Positions 27,600 to 37,619 of a DNA stretch of 64,000 nt are shown here, in pieces; position 1 is the stretch's first letter; every line of letters starts with the position of its first letter. Origin of the DNA: Flavobacteriales bacterium (GTDB taxonomy: Bacteria > Bacteroidota > Bacteroidia > Flavobacteriales_C > GCA-002722245); the NCBI GenBank assembly GCA_947444925.1, contig CANFBW010000009.1:1-64000 (forward strand), given 5' to 3'. The notes under the pieces were generated by a model. That model searched no databases and was not told where the DNA came from. It saw nothing but the letters and a program-made list of their open reading frames with translations. Made by a program: the position numbers and the translations under genes.

Positions 27600-28664
27600 T
27601 TAAAAAGTTAATGCCCAATAAGCGTTAATACTATATTTTATAGGAGATTGTATTCCGTTTAGGTTTTGATATAGTGGCAAACCAAATTCTGCTGATATTT
27701 TTTGATTTTTTAAGCCCCCTCTTAAAGGTTGCCAAGTAGTGCCAATAAAAACAGAAGCTGTTTGCCCCCCATAATTAGCGGTATTTGCAGAAGGTTCGTT
27801 GTGTCGGTATAAAGAAGTATCAACTCCTTGAATCTTGCCGCTAATTGCATATTCAACACGTAAAGAGGAACTCAGAAAATTTAACCACCGATAGGCATAC
27901 CAAGCATTTCCTGTAAATTCATTGCCGCGACTGTATCCATATTTATTGTAGCCAAGATGAATATTGGCATTGCCTTGCACTCCAAAAGTGTATGTTTTTT
28001 TGTGGTACAAATAAGTTGCTCCCGGTAGAAAATCAAAAGTGCCTGATCCTAATTGCATCATGTATGACAGGTGTTTCCCTATATACTCGGTCATTCCGTT
28101 ACTTTCTCCCAATACGTCAATACTCCCCGTAGGAATAGAAAATCCAATATTCATCAACAATTTATGTCGAGTCTCATTAACCAAAGAGTAAATACCATAA
28201 AGCTTTACATCTCCAAGCCCCTGTGAATTCATTTGGTGAATATTAGAGCCTCCCATTCCATGATCATGGTGATCACTCATGCCAAACATGGTCATATTCA
28301 TTGTATTTTGATTGTAATTAACCATTGCCATTAAAGTGAGTCGTTTATTAATGCCATACATCAGCATTAACATATGCATATTCATTTGCATACTTTCAGG
28401 AGTCATCAAGTAAGTCTTGAAAACCTCGTCACTGGTAACGGAAGAGTTGCCTTGATAAATACCTTTCATCGCCATATTCATATAGCGATAAGAAAGCATC
28501 CATTCTCCTTTAGAGTGAACGTGTCCAAGCATCACTCCTGCCGGAAGAGCTACTTCGTTATTACAGCAAGACGATTCGCAAATCTGCGAGCTATCTTGTT
28601 GCGCCATAATTTCTGCTGAATGTATAAATACAAACAGAAAAAGGCATACAATTGAAAATCGCAT
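27600..28664 (-). CDS. Met/His-rich outer-membrane beta-barrel ('transporter'-type)
   Basis: Signal peptide; PAGVMLGHVHSKGEWMLSYRYMNMAMKG, MQMNMHMLMLMYG, MNMTMFGMSDHHDHGMGG. Confidence 0.75.
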   Translation of the reverse strand: MRFSIVCLFLFVFIHSAEIMAQQDSSQICESSCCNNEVALPAGVMLGHVHSKGEWMLSYRYMNMAMKGIYQGNSSVTSDEVFKTYLMTPESMQMNMHMLMLMYGINKRLTLMAMVNYNQNTMNMTMFGMSDHHDHGMGGSNIHQMNSQGLGDVKLYGIYSLVNETRHKLLMNIGFSIPTGSIDVLGESNGMTEYIGKHLSYMMQLGSGTFDFLPGATYLYHKKTYTFGVQGNANIHLGYNKYGYSRGNEFTGNAWYAYRWLNFLSSSLRVEYAISGKIQGVDTSLYRHNEPSANTANYGGQTASVFIGTTWQPLRGGLKNQKISAEFGLPLYQNLNGIQSPIKYSINAYWALTF

Positions 28665-28712
28665 TAAATACCTTTGAAATTAAACATTGATTTATGTGGC
28701 AAACGCCAGTAA

Positions 28713-29147
28713 TCAACATTTGGGCGGCTGAAAAACGCCTTGAGGTAAAGAGGCGGAAACTGAAAATGAATAAGCGGTTGAAATGCCAGTAGCTATGGTG
28801 ATTTGAGAATGGAAAGAATAAGCAGTTTCTGCAAAATATTGTAATTCAATCTTCTCCTTTGAATCCTTAGAAAAAGGTGTTTGTTCCCTTTTTTCTTCTT
28901 TCTTCAATTGCTTTTTTAAGTGGCATTTCCCGTCACAATGCATTTTTGGTTTTGCTTTGTTCTCGCAATATTTACGGGCTATCTCGGTTTTGTTGAGTTG
29001 GTAATTCACCACAATAAAAAGCTTGCTGAACATTTGCATTGAAATGGCAAACAATAATATTATGGAGAATACTCTTTGAATCACCAGACAAATATATAAA
29101 AATCCAAGTGGTATGAAAAAATAATATTTTAGGAAGATGAAAAACAT
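28713..29147 (-). CDS. Small 'CxGxCHLKKQ' protein (copy 2)
   Basis: VNYQLNKTEIARKYCENKAKPKMHCDGKCHLKKQLKKEE...SKEKIE aligns with 24212-24583; true start may be internal. Confidence 0.6.
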   Translation of the reverse strand: MFFIFLKYYFFIPLGFLYICLVIQRVFSIILLFAISMQMFSKLFIVVNYQLNKTEIARKYCENKAKPKMHCDGKCHLKKQLKKEEKREQTPFSKDSKEKIELQYFAETAYSFHSQITIATGISTAYSFSVSASLPQGVFQPPKC

Positions 29148-29235
29148 CCTCTTACTGCTGATTTCATTTTGTTTCTTGGGAAATATCTATGCTCAGTTCC
29201 AGTGGGCAGAATTAGGTGTTAGCGGACTTAACTGA
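29137..29235 (+). pseudogene. 3'-truncated secreted (probably heavy-metal-associated domain) gene, 32 codons left
   Basis: MKNILLLLISFCFLGNIYAQFQWAELGVSGLN*: complete signal peptide then WAELGVxGL, the N-terminus I recall for HMA-type proteins (..GVNGLTCSxC), then stop. Confidence 0.5.
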
Positions 29236-29262
29236 TAGAGATAATTCATTTTCTATAATTAG

Positions 29263-29530
29263 TTACGTCAATAATGGAAAATAATCAACTTTGAATTTTC
29301 TCTGCATTTTTTGAGTACCATATAATAATGTATTCGAGTATCCCTTTTGCGATAAAATATTTTTAATCTCTTTCTGATGGATATTTTCACAGTTTAAACC
29401 GAAATATATTCCAGACAAAGATTGCTTTTTGAATTTTATTAAATTTCCATTTTCCACATTAACATTGATTCTTACTTCTTCTTCGTAGTCCCACTTGATG
29501 TATTTTATACCAAGCATAAAATCCCTGATA
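29263..29530 (-). pseudogene. C-terminal fragment of a DUF2971-like protein
   Basis: IRDFMLGIKYIKWDYEEEVRINV...LSGIYFGLNCENIHQKEIKNIL; upstream part of the ORF is only antisense to the recombinase fragment. Confidence 0.5.
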
Positions 29531-30300
29531 TTTGCCACGGGATGCTCAACGGTGTTGTAGTAAAAGGAAAACATGAATCGATGGTCAGCCAAGAACTTTT
29601 TATGAAGGTGAATGATATAATCTCCCAATCAACCCGTTCGGAGGTTCCCCACTTAAAAGAAAACGAAAACCTGCCCCTGAAGATATTTATTAAATGCGAC
29701 CATTGTGGTTCACCCTTCACCGGATATTTAATGAAGGCAAGGGGGATTTATTATTACAAATGCCGCCAAAAGGGATGTCCCAATAACAAAAGTGCAAAAC
29801 AGATGAACGAGTTATTCTTAAACCTCTTGGGAGAATATACGCTGAAAGAAAAGCTTATGAAGGTTTGTCGCTTTCATTTGGAACATCTTTTCTCCTCGGT
29901 AGCCAAAGAGCAGGTTTCAATAGAACAGGCTTTAAAAGCAAATCTTACCGAAGTGACCAAGAAACTGGAGAAGATAGAAGAAAAGCACTATGCTTTAGAC
30001 GAAATGAATAAAGAGACCTTCGATAAATTCTACTCGAAGTTTAAAAAGGAGCAGGAAGGCATTTTGATGGAATTGGCAAAATTACCAAAATCGAGTTTGA
30101 ACATTTCCGGTATTATAAAATTAGGTTTAGAAAAAGCCCTAAGACTCCCTGAATTATGGGCTTCCGGCATTATCAGACAAAAGGAAATGTTACAGAATTT
30201 GGTGTTTCCTGAAGGTATTCTATATAATCGCGAAACCGACGGAGTTCGAACATTAAAAGTGAGTGAGTTATTTGCGGGAATTGCCCAATTATGTAAGGGA
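29527..30300 (+). pseudogene. 5'-truncated large serine recombinase (zinc-ribbon and coiled-coil part only)
   Basis: GMLNGVVVKGKHESMVSQELFMKVNDII, CDHCGSPFTGYLMKARGIYYYKCRQKGCPNNKSA; no N-terminal catalytic Ser domain; ORF tail is antisense tRNA-Ser. Confidence 0.8.
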
Positions 30301-30311
30301 GGGGGAGGAAC

Positions 30312-30353
30312 AAAAAAAGGGACTTCCCCTTTTTTATCAGGTAAGTCCCTTTC
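30312..30353 (-). terminator. Terminator of the tRNA-Ser transcript
   Basis: AAAGGGACTT...AAGTCCCTTT followed by TTTT on minus strand. Confidence 0.75.
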
Positions 30354-30354
30354 A

Positions 30355-30442
<88 letters not shown>

Positions 30443-30593
30443 AAAATTATTTTCACTTACACACAAGCATTTTACTACAAGGCATAAATAAGAACAGCGA
30501 GCGCAAATATACGTCTTCATTGGAGAAACAACAATATTTTAGATAATTCTTTGTGTTTTTTTTTAATCGACTGAATTTCAAATTATTAAACAA

Positions 30594-31406
30594 TCACTTT
30601 AAAGCCGCACAGTTCAATACACTTGTAGGGCGACTTTCTCCCATTTTATACACAACGGCTAAATACTCCAGTGACGCTCCATTGAATTGCGAGGGAAGAA
30701 AAACAGTTACAGTAGTATGTTGCGAGGTTCCTGCTTTTGGCAAAAAATGAATGTTTTCGCCAAATTCGCCGTTTGGCGAAAAACGCAATACTTTTTTGTG
30801 ATTGTATTTGAAGTTGGTGTCATTTGGATTTACAATTTGAATGGCTTGCACTTCTTCCTGCACTACATATAACGCAATACTTACACTGTCATTTACATTA
30901 TTGTAAAAATCCACTTTTACATTTACATTGACATAGTTTCCATAAACCTCCTTTGACATTCCGATTCCACAGACCGCAGGTGTTTTTTGAACAGAATCAA
31001 TTGCTGCTTTCCAATTGTTGAAACTGGTTCCATAATTGACTAAACCCTCAGCAATAGATGGGTAGGAATTAAAACTATTGTTGCCATTATTGTCAAACAT
31101 ACTCTTAAAAGATAGTGCTGTGGTGGTAAATAATGTACTATCTAAAAACGTATCTGGAAACAACAGCATTCCGTGCAATTTATTTGCATTCACGCCATTG
31201 GAAGTGCCTGCAAGGGCCGGATTAAATACAGCGCTTTCTTCATCATCACTAAAATAGTTGAATTGATCAGCAAAGAGATACACAAATGAATGGTGTTCAG
31301 AAGAAACGACAATTGTATCGAAAATTTTCTGCGTGTTATCGACTTTACATCCGCCAAAAAAGCAGAAAAGGAGTAGGAGGAGAACTAAGGTTGGCGCTGT
31401 CTTCAC
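30594..31406 (-). CDS. Lipoprotein of unknown function (possibly Omp28-like)
   Basis: Lipobox FFGGC; secreted beta-rich sequence. Confidence 0.65.
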   Translation of the reverse strand: MKTAPTLVLLLLLFCFFGGCKVDNTQKIFDTIVVSSEHHSFVYLFADQFNYFSDDEESAVFNPALAGTSNGVNANKLHGMLLFPDTFLDSTLFTTTALSFKSMFDNNGNNSFNSYPSIAEGLVNYGTSFNNWKAAIDSVQKTPAVCGIGMSKEVYGNYVNVNVKVDFYNNVNDSVSIALYVVQEEVQAIQIVNPNDTNFKYNHKKVLRFSPNGEFGENIHFLPKAGTSQHTTVTVFLPSQFNGASLEYLAVVYKMGESRPTSVLNCAALK

Positions 31407-31536
31407 AAAATGATAAATATTGTCTTAATCAGGGTAAATAAAGGTACTGTTATTCTAGTCAAAGCAAAATAAATATTTGCTACATATTTTACTTTCTCTA
31501 TTGATTAAAAAAACTAAATTTACGCCTACTTGTACT

Positions 31537-34002
31537 ATGAGAATTTTAAGCGCGGTATTTTTTGTATTATTCACGTCTTTGCTATTTGCGGAAGGCTCTG
31601 TAAAAAGCATTGAGTCTATTAAGAAGGAATTGAGCATTGCCAAATCAGATACATCAAGGCTTCAAGCTTATTTAGATTTATCATTGATTTACAGAAAAAC
31701 CAATGCAGATTCAGCATTGTACTTCGCCACAGTGGTGTACAATGAATCGAATGACAAAGAATTAAAAAGATACCGAGCTGATGCCTTATTGGCGCAAGGT
31801 ATCGCAATTTTCAGAAAAGGTGATTTTAAGGAAGCATTGCGCTATTTTACTAAGTCTTTGAATTACAGTGAGTCCACCAATTATCAAAAGGGGATTTCTG
31901 CCTCTTACAATTCATTAGGTGTATACTACTATCAAATGGCTAAATATGACTTGGCTGTTGTAAATTACGAGAAGTCGATCGCCATTTCTAAAAAAATGGG
32001 GGATCAGGAGGATATCGCTAAAACAACTGGCAATATCGCAAGTATTTACTCTATTAAAGGTGAATACGATAAATCCTTGGAATATTACCATAAGGCATTG
32101 GAAATAGCGACTGAAATCAAAAACATGGACCAAGTTGGTTTGTTGGTCAATAAAATTGGCAATGTATTCAACGACAAAGGTGAATTTGTGCAGGCTTTCA
32201 GCTACTACGAAAAGTCGCTGGAGATTTATCACAAGATTGGTGACAACCGCGGAGAATCTAACGCATACGCAAATATTGGCAACATTTATTTCAAACAAGG
32301 CAAATATGTCAGCGCACTCGACGCTCATTACAAATCATTGAAAATCAATGAAAAAATGGGCAACAAACACGGTATTGCCAATTCATACCTCACTATTGGC
32401 GCTATATATAAGGAGCAAAAAGACTACGTAAAGGCCTTGGATTTTTACAATAAAACACTACAGATTGTTCAGAAAATGGGCGACAAGGTGATTCTTTCTT
32501 TTACCATGCGCAACATCGGGGAGATCTATCAGGTAATGCAAGAAAAAACTTTGGTCTTAGATTTCTATACCAAAGGTCTTGAGATTTCAACGGAAATTGG
32601 TGATGTATCTGGAGTAAGTCAATCTCTTAATTTGATTGGCAACTTTTACCTGAATGAAAGAAATTTCGAAAAAGCAGAAGATCTTTTCAAGCAATATCTA
32701 ACACAATCTACAGCTTTGGGTGATAGAAACGCTATAGCGGAAGCCTATACCAATGTTGGCATGGCCTTACTGGAGCAACGAAAAAACAAAGAAGCGATTG
32801 AGAGCTGCAAAAATGGATATCGAATTGGAAAAGATTTGGGCGGACTATCTATAAAAGAGGCGTCTTGTGAATGTTTGTACAAATCATTTGAAGTTTTAGG
32901 AAAAACAGATTCAGCACTTCGTTACTTTAAGTTGTTTTACGCATACCGCGATAGCTTACGAAACAATGAGAACTCAAAAGCGATCACGCGCCACGAAATT
33001 CAATATGAATTTGACAAGAAATTTTTATCGGACAGCATCGCTGGTGCGCAACAAAAAGAATTGGATGAATTGCGCTATCACAATGAATCGCGAAAACAAA
33101 AAGTGATCATATATATTATTTTGGGAGCATTTGTCATTACGCTGATATTGGCTATTGGCATTTTTACCAACTACAGATTGAAACAGCAAAGCAACCGAAT
33201 TATCAAGAAACAAAAGGAATTGGTGGAAGAGAAGAATGCCGAAATCATGTCTTCCATTCGCTATGCGCAGCGCATTCAAAACGCCTTACTGACCAGTGAT
33301 GAACACTGGGATGCCATTAGTCAGGAACACTTTGTTTTTTTAAAACCCAAAGATGTGGTGAGCGGTGATTTCTACTGGGCGCATTATTTCAATGACAATT
33401 CTGCTATATGGGTGGCTGCCGATTGCACTGGCCACGGCGTTCCGGGAGCATTTATGAGTATGCTCGGCATAGGCTTTTTAAATGAAATTATTGTAGAAGA
33501 CAACGTTCTTTTACCCAATGAAATTTTAAATAGATTGCGCACAAAAATTATTAATGCCTTGCGTCAAAACGGATTGCAACATCAGCAAATGGACGGCATC
33601 GACTTGGCTTTATGTATGTGGGACAAAAACAACAACAAGCTTACGTATTCAGGAGCAAACAATCCGCTATGGTTGATGCGTGCTGGTCAATTGACAGAAA
33701 TCAGACCCGACAAACAGCCTGTAGGATTTTTACTTGAAAATATCTCTGAGCCATTTACAATGCATGAGCTGCAATTGCAAAAGGGAGATACTCTTTATAC
33801 TTTTACTGACGGATTTACGGATCAGTTTGGAGGGGTAGAAGGCAAGAAATTTAAATTCAAAAGGTTTAGAGAGTTGCTGAGTTCTGTTCAAAATAAAAAC
33901 ATGAAACAGCAGAAAGAAGCCATTGAAAACGCATTTGATTTATGGAAATCCGATTATGATCAAGTTGACGATGTTTGCGTCATTGGAATAAAAGTGATCT
34001 AG
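31537..34002 (+). CDS. TPR protein with TM segment and SpoIIE-type PP2C phosphatase domain
   Basis: Multiple TPRs, one TM (VIIYIILGAFVITLILAIGIF), SIRYAQRIQNALL, DVVSGDFYWA, AADCTGHGVPGAFMSMLG; ATG at 31537. Confidence 0.88.
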   Translation: MRILSAVFFVLFTSLLFAEGSVKSIESIKKELSIAKSDTSRLQAYLDLSLIYRKTNADSALYFATVVYNESNDKELKRYRADALLAQGIAIFRKGDFKEALRYFTKSLNYSESTNYQKGISASYNSLGVYYYQMAKYDLAVVNYEKSIAISKKMGDQEDIAKTTGNIASIYSIKGEYDKSLEYYHKALEIATEIKNMDQVGLLVNKIGNVFNDKGEFVQAFSYYEKSLEIYHKIGDNRGESNAYANIGNIYFKQGKYVSALDAHYKSLKINEKMGNKHGIANSYLTIGAIYKEQKDYVKALDFYNKTLQIVQKMGDKVILSFTMRNIGEIYQVMQEKTLVLDFYTKGLEISTEIGDVSGVSQSLNLIGNFYLNERNFEKAEDLFKQYLTQSTALGDRNAIAEAYTNVGMALLEQRKNKEAIESCKNGYRIGKDLGGLSIKEASCECLYKSFEVLGKTDSALRYFKLFYAYRDSLRNNENSKAITRHEIQYEFDKKFLSDSIAGAQQKELDELRYHNESRKQKVIIYIILGAFVITLILAIGIFTNYRLKQQSNRIIKKQKELVEEKNAEIMSSIRYAQRIQNALLTSDEHWDAISQEHFVFLKPKDVVSGDFYWAHYFNDNSAIWVAADCTGHGVPGAFMSMLGIGFLNEIIVEDNVLLPNEILNRLRTKIINALRQNGLQHQQMDGIDLALCMWDKNNNKLTYSGANNPLWLMRAGQLTEIRPDKQPVGFLLENISEPFTMHELQLQKGDTLYTFTDGFTDQFGGVEGKKFKFKRFRELLSSVQNKNMKQQKEAIENAFDLWKSDYDQVDDVCVIGIKVI

Positions 34003-34029
34003 CGCAACTTCTCCACCTAAAACACCACT

Positions 34030-35262
34030 ATGAACATGAAGCAAGTATTGACATTTTCTTTAATCCTCATTGCAGGTCTGATTTATGGCCAAGCAAAATT
34101 CCTTAGTGATGCTGGTATTGCCATAAGTGTGGGCGATTTTCAAGAAGCTGAAAAAGCCATATTAAAAGCACAAGATGCAATTTCGCAAAAACAAATTGCA
34201 AATGAGGAAGTGGATAGTAAGGACTTGCGTAAATTCTGGAAACAGAAATCACACATCTACATTCGTCTCGCAACAAATCAAAAAGATTCTATTTTAAAAC
34301 TCACTCAGCTCGAAACCAGTAAGCAAGCCGGCTTGACTTATTTCGATGTCGACAAAACAAAGTATTTTGAAGAAGAAGTAAAAGACGATCTAAAAGCTTT
34401 AAATACTGAATATTACAACATAGGTGTTGAACACTTTAACGCCAAAAAATTCGACAAGGCATTAACGATGTTTGAAAATGTCACAACAATCAATAAAGTT
34501 CTCGGCTTGAATGATTACAGAGCACTTCAAAATGTGGCTTATGCCGCACTATATTCTGAAAATTGCAGCAAAGCAATTCCCGTTTTCACGCTGTTAATTG
34601 ACAGTAAATACAATGGGCAACACAATCTGCAGAGCTACAAAAAGGAACTAATTCGTTGTTATTCCAAAGAAGGAAAAAAGGAAATAGCTTTAGAGAAACT
34701 GAAAGAATTTAATACAGGAGACAGCATTGATGTAGAAATGCTAAAAGAAGAATTGGTGCTTCTAATTGAACTAAAGAGAACAAAGGAAGCTATAGTAAAA
34801 ATGGATCAAATAGTACCTTTGGCAAAAGAAGATGCACTTACCCTAGAAAATATAGGGAAACTATATGATCAAGCAGGGGAGAAGGAGAAATCTTTGCTTT
34901 CATATAAATCTGCCTTAGCAATTGATGCCACACGTCCTGATTCCTATTACGGCATAGGGAAAATCATGTGCGACGAGTTCAATAACATCAACAAAGAAAT
35001 TAATGCTTTGGAAAAAAGCAACGAAGGCATGCGCACCCTGCACGGTACTAAAAACCAAGATGAAATCACTAGCAACAACAAATTAATTGACGAAAAACAA
35101 AAAATGGCTGAGCAAAAAGCCCAGGAATCAGCAAGCTACATTGAGAAGGCTCTAGAATACGCACCCAATGATCAGCAAGTACTTGACCTGTTGTTACAGA
35201 TTTATCAAAACTTAGGGCAAAGCGAAAAAGCTACTGCAATTAAAAGTAGAATGACTAAATAA
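34030..35262 (+). CDS. Secreted TPR-repeat protein
   Basis: Signal peptide LIAGLIYGQ; TPR-like repeats. Confidence 0.75.
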   Translation: MNMKQVLTFSLILIAGLIYGQAKFLSDAGIAISVGDFQEAEKAILKAQDAISQKQIANEEVDSKDLRKFWKQKSHIYIRLATNQKDSILKLTQLETSKQAGLTYFDVDKTKYFEEEVKDDLKALNTEYYNIGVEHFNAKKFDKALTMFENVTTINKVLGLNDYRALQNVAYAALYSENCSKAIPVFTLLIDSKYNGQHNLQSYKKELIRCYSKEGKKEIALEKLKEFNTGDSIDVEMLKEELVLLIELKRTKEAIVKMDQIVPLAKEDALTLENIGKLYDQAGEKEKSLLSYKSALAIDATRPDSYYGIGKIMCDEFNNINKEINALEKSNEGMRTLHGTKNQDEITSNNKLIDEKQKMAEQKAQESASYIEKALEYAPNDQQVLDLLLQIYQNLGQSEKATAIKSRMTK

Positions 35263-36057
35263 ATGAAAGACATTTACAGGATTATAAAATCCTTGATCCA
35301 GTTATGGATCATCAAATATTGGTACGTTTTTTCATTAGCATTGATCATAGGGTTTGGAGGAGCGGCATTTCGATACAAGAAAGAACAAGAAATAAAGCAC
35401 TTTTCTTGCAATTTTTTGGGCTGTACCTTATTACTGAATTACTCTTCTCTTTTTGTTTACTTAGCACCAATTATCAATCAAATTAACGAAGGAGAACAAG
35501 TAAAGGCAGCGCAATTATTGGGAATGAAAGAAAGAGAATTGCAATTTATTACTAGAATTGATATTCAAGCGGTAAATGAAGTAACAGAAGAATCTGATGT
35601 GCGTTACGAATTAAATTTGATCATTGATTTAGAAAAGGACACAACTGGCCTCGCGAGCTTCGAACAGCATTTGGTCGATTACATTAAAAAGCACCGTTTG
35701 CTGGTAGTACTGCAAAAAGATAAAATGGATACTTATCTTAAGAATAAAGCGGTTATAGAAAATAACCTCATTAACACGGATTCACTCTTACGCATACTGC
35801 CAAACGCAGATGTTCAAAATGGAGAGATACTGCGGAAAAGAAAAACAGAAATGCAGCTTGAATTAAATAATTTGGCTAGCAAAAGTAGAAAAGTATTTGA
35901 TCTTGAAATTATTCAACATTGCAAGGAAACACTTGTTGAAAAAGTTGAAAAATATTCGGTATTCCTGCGCGTGTGGCTGCTATTTTCAATGCTGACAAGC
36001 GTAGTAATTGTGTTTTTAGTAAGTAAAGAATTTCGTCAAGTCTTCTTTATGGAGTAG
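35263..36057 (+). CDS. Membrane protein, two TM helices flanking an extracytoplasmic domain (Wzz-like topology)
   Basis: TM near N-terminus (WYVFSLALIIGFGGA) and C-terminus (WLLFSMLTSVVIVFLV); starts immediately after the preceding stop. Confidence 0.65.
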   Translation: MKDIYRIIKSLIQLWIIKYWYVFSLALIIGFGGAAFRYKKEQEIKHFSCNFLGCTLLLNYSSLFVYLAPIINQINEGEQVKAAQLLGMKERELQFITRIDIQAVNEVTEESDVRYELNLIIDLEKDTTGLASFEQHLVDYIKKHRLLVVLQKDKMDTYLKNKAVIENNLINTDSLLRILPNADVQNGEILRKRKTEMQLELNNLASKSRKVFDLEIIQHCKETLVEKVEKYSVFLRVWLLFSMLTSVVIVFLVSKEFRQVFFME

Positions 36058-36059
36058 TA

Positions 36060-37619
36060 TTATTCTATAAAAGCCTCGGCAGCACTTTCGTTGTGCAAGC
36101 GATCAACCGCAGTTACCAAATACTTGTATTGATTTTGATTTGCGCTTTTATCAAAATACATATTGTTCTTCACTAATGCCACAATGTTTTTTGCGGAATT
36201 TATATTGGGAGTTTCGTTTTTCAAAAAACGATATACTACATAATAAAAGGGCAAATTGTCTTCATTGCTATTGGCAGCAGTTTTCCACTGTAGCAAAACG
36301 CCCTCAATGCTTGATTTCAACTGAAGATGATCAGGAGCTAATGGAGGAATACTGTCAATCCATTTCATCGCAGGAATCAAGGATGGATATTTATACAAAC
36401 TACTTTGAAGAGAATCTTGAATGCTTTGAATGTTATTTCTGAACGTTTTAGACCTAAAAAACACATTTCCATTTACGCATTCTTCCAGTCGATTCAACTT
36501 AATTTGCTCCAGCACCTCAGTCACTTCAAAATGCTGTTTAGCGTCTTCTTCAAGTCGAAACAAAGCCTGTCCAATATAAATGTGCCCCTTATACTCGTGA
36601 GATGTCCACCAACTCAATAGATTTGAGTACGAAGCAAAAGTGCTCTTTCTGCTCCAATACAATTGAGGTACTACGTAGTCAATCCATCCTTTCTGCAACC
36701 ACTTTCGAGTGTCACAATACAAGTTATCGTAGCTGGTTTGTGCGCTTTCTGTTTGCGAACCAGCGGCATCTTGATTGGAGTTGCGCCAAAACGCTAATGG
36801 ACTGACGCCGAATTTGACGTAAGGTTTTGCGAATTTAATTAACGCTGCTGTTTCTCTAATCAATTCGTTGATGTTATTGCGCCTCCAATCGTGAATCGAT
36901 GGAAATTGTTCGGCATGTTTTTGATAGCTGTCTCCGTCTGCTATTTTTTCTCCTTCTATTGAATATGGATAGAAGTAATCATCGAAGTGAATCGCGTCAA
37001 CATCGTAATTATTAACGATTTCACCAACAATATTTAATATGTGCTGGCGTACTTGTTTAATGCCCGGATTGAAATATACAGTGCCTCCGTATTTAAAAAA
37101 CCAATCTGGATGCCTTTTGTATAAATTGTTTTCGCTTACGCTGCTGAATTGAATACTTGACACCGCTCGGTATGGATTTAACCAAGCGTGAAATTCAATA
37201 TTGCGCTGATGACATTGTGCTATCATAAAAGCCAATGGATCATAATTCGGCGCCAAACCTTGTTTTCCCATCAAATATTCAGACCACGGCGCAAATTTAC
37301 TGGGATAAAACGCATCACCGGAAGCGCGAATTTGAACCACCACGCAGTTAATGTTGTTCATTTGTAGTTCATCAAGCAAGCGAATGAATTCAGCTTTTTG
37401 CTCTAATTCAGGCAAAGCTTTCTTTGACGGCCAATCCAAATTAGTGAAGGTAGTTATCCATGCTGCGCGCAATTCGCGCTTTGGATGCAAAGGAGCAACA
37501 AATGGAATTTCTGTTACATCACTATTAACTTTCGACGCCAAACAATGATCTTGATTTTTTGCTCCTGCAAAAAACAGGATCAATACTATGCCAAATGCGA
37601 AAATCATTTTAACACTCAT
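36060..37619 (-). CDS. Glycosyl hydrolase-like 10 (YngK/DUF187-type) family protein
   Basis: KRELRAAWITTFTNLDWPSKK, INCVVVQIRASGDAFYPS, FHAWLNPYRA, VDAIHFDDYFYPY, DYVVPQLYWS. Confidence 0.88.
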   Translation of the reverse strand: MSVKMIFAFGIVLILFFAGAKNQDHCLASKVNSDVTEIPFVAPLHPKRELRAAWITTFTNLDWPSKKALPELEQKAEFIRLLDELQMNNINCVVVQIRASGDAFYPSKFAPWSEYLMGKQGLAPNYDPLAFMIAQCHQRNIEFHAWLNPYRAVSSIQFSSVSENNLYKRHPDWFFKYGGTVYFNPGIKQVRQHILNIVGEIVNNYDVDAIHFDDYFYPYSIEGEKIADGDSYQKHAEQFPSIHDWRRNNINELIRETAALIKFAKPYVKFGVSPLAFWRNSNQDAAGSQTESAQTSYDNLYCDTRKWLQKGWIDYVVPQLYWSRKSTFASYSNLLSWWTSHEYKGHIYIGQALFRLEEDAKQHFEVTEVLEQIKLNRLEECVNGNVFFRSKTFRNNIQSIQDSLQSSLYKYPSLIPAMKWIDSIPPLAPDHLQLKSSIEGVLLQWKTAANSNEDNLPFYYVVYRFLKNETPNINSAKNIVALVKNNMYFDKSANQNQYKYLVTAVDRLHNESAAEAFIE

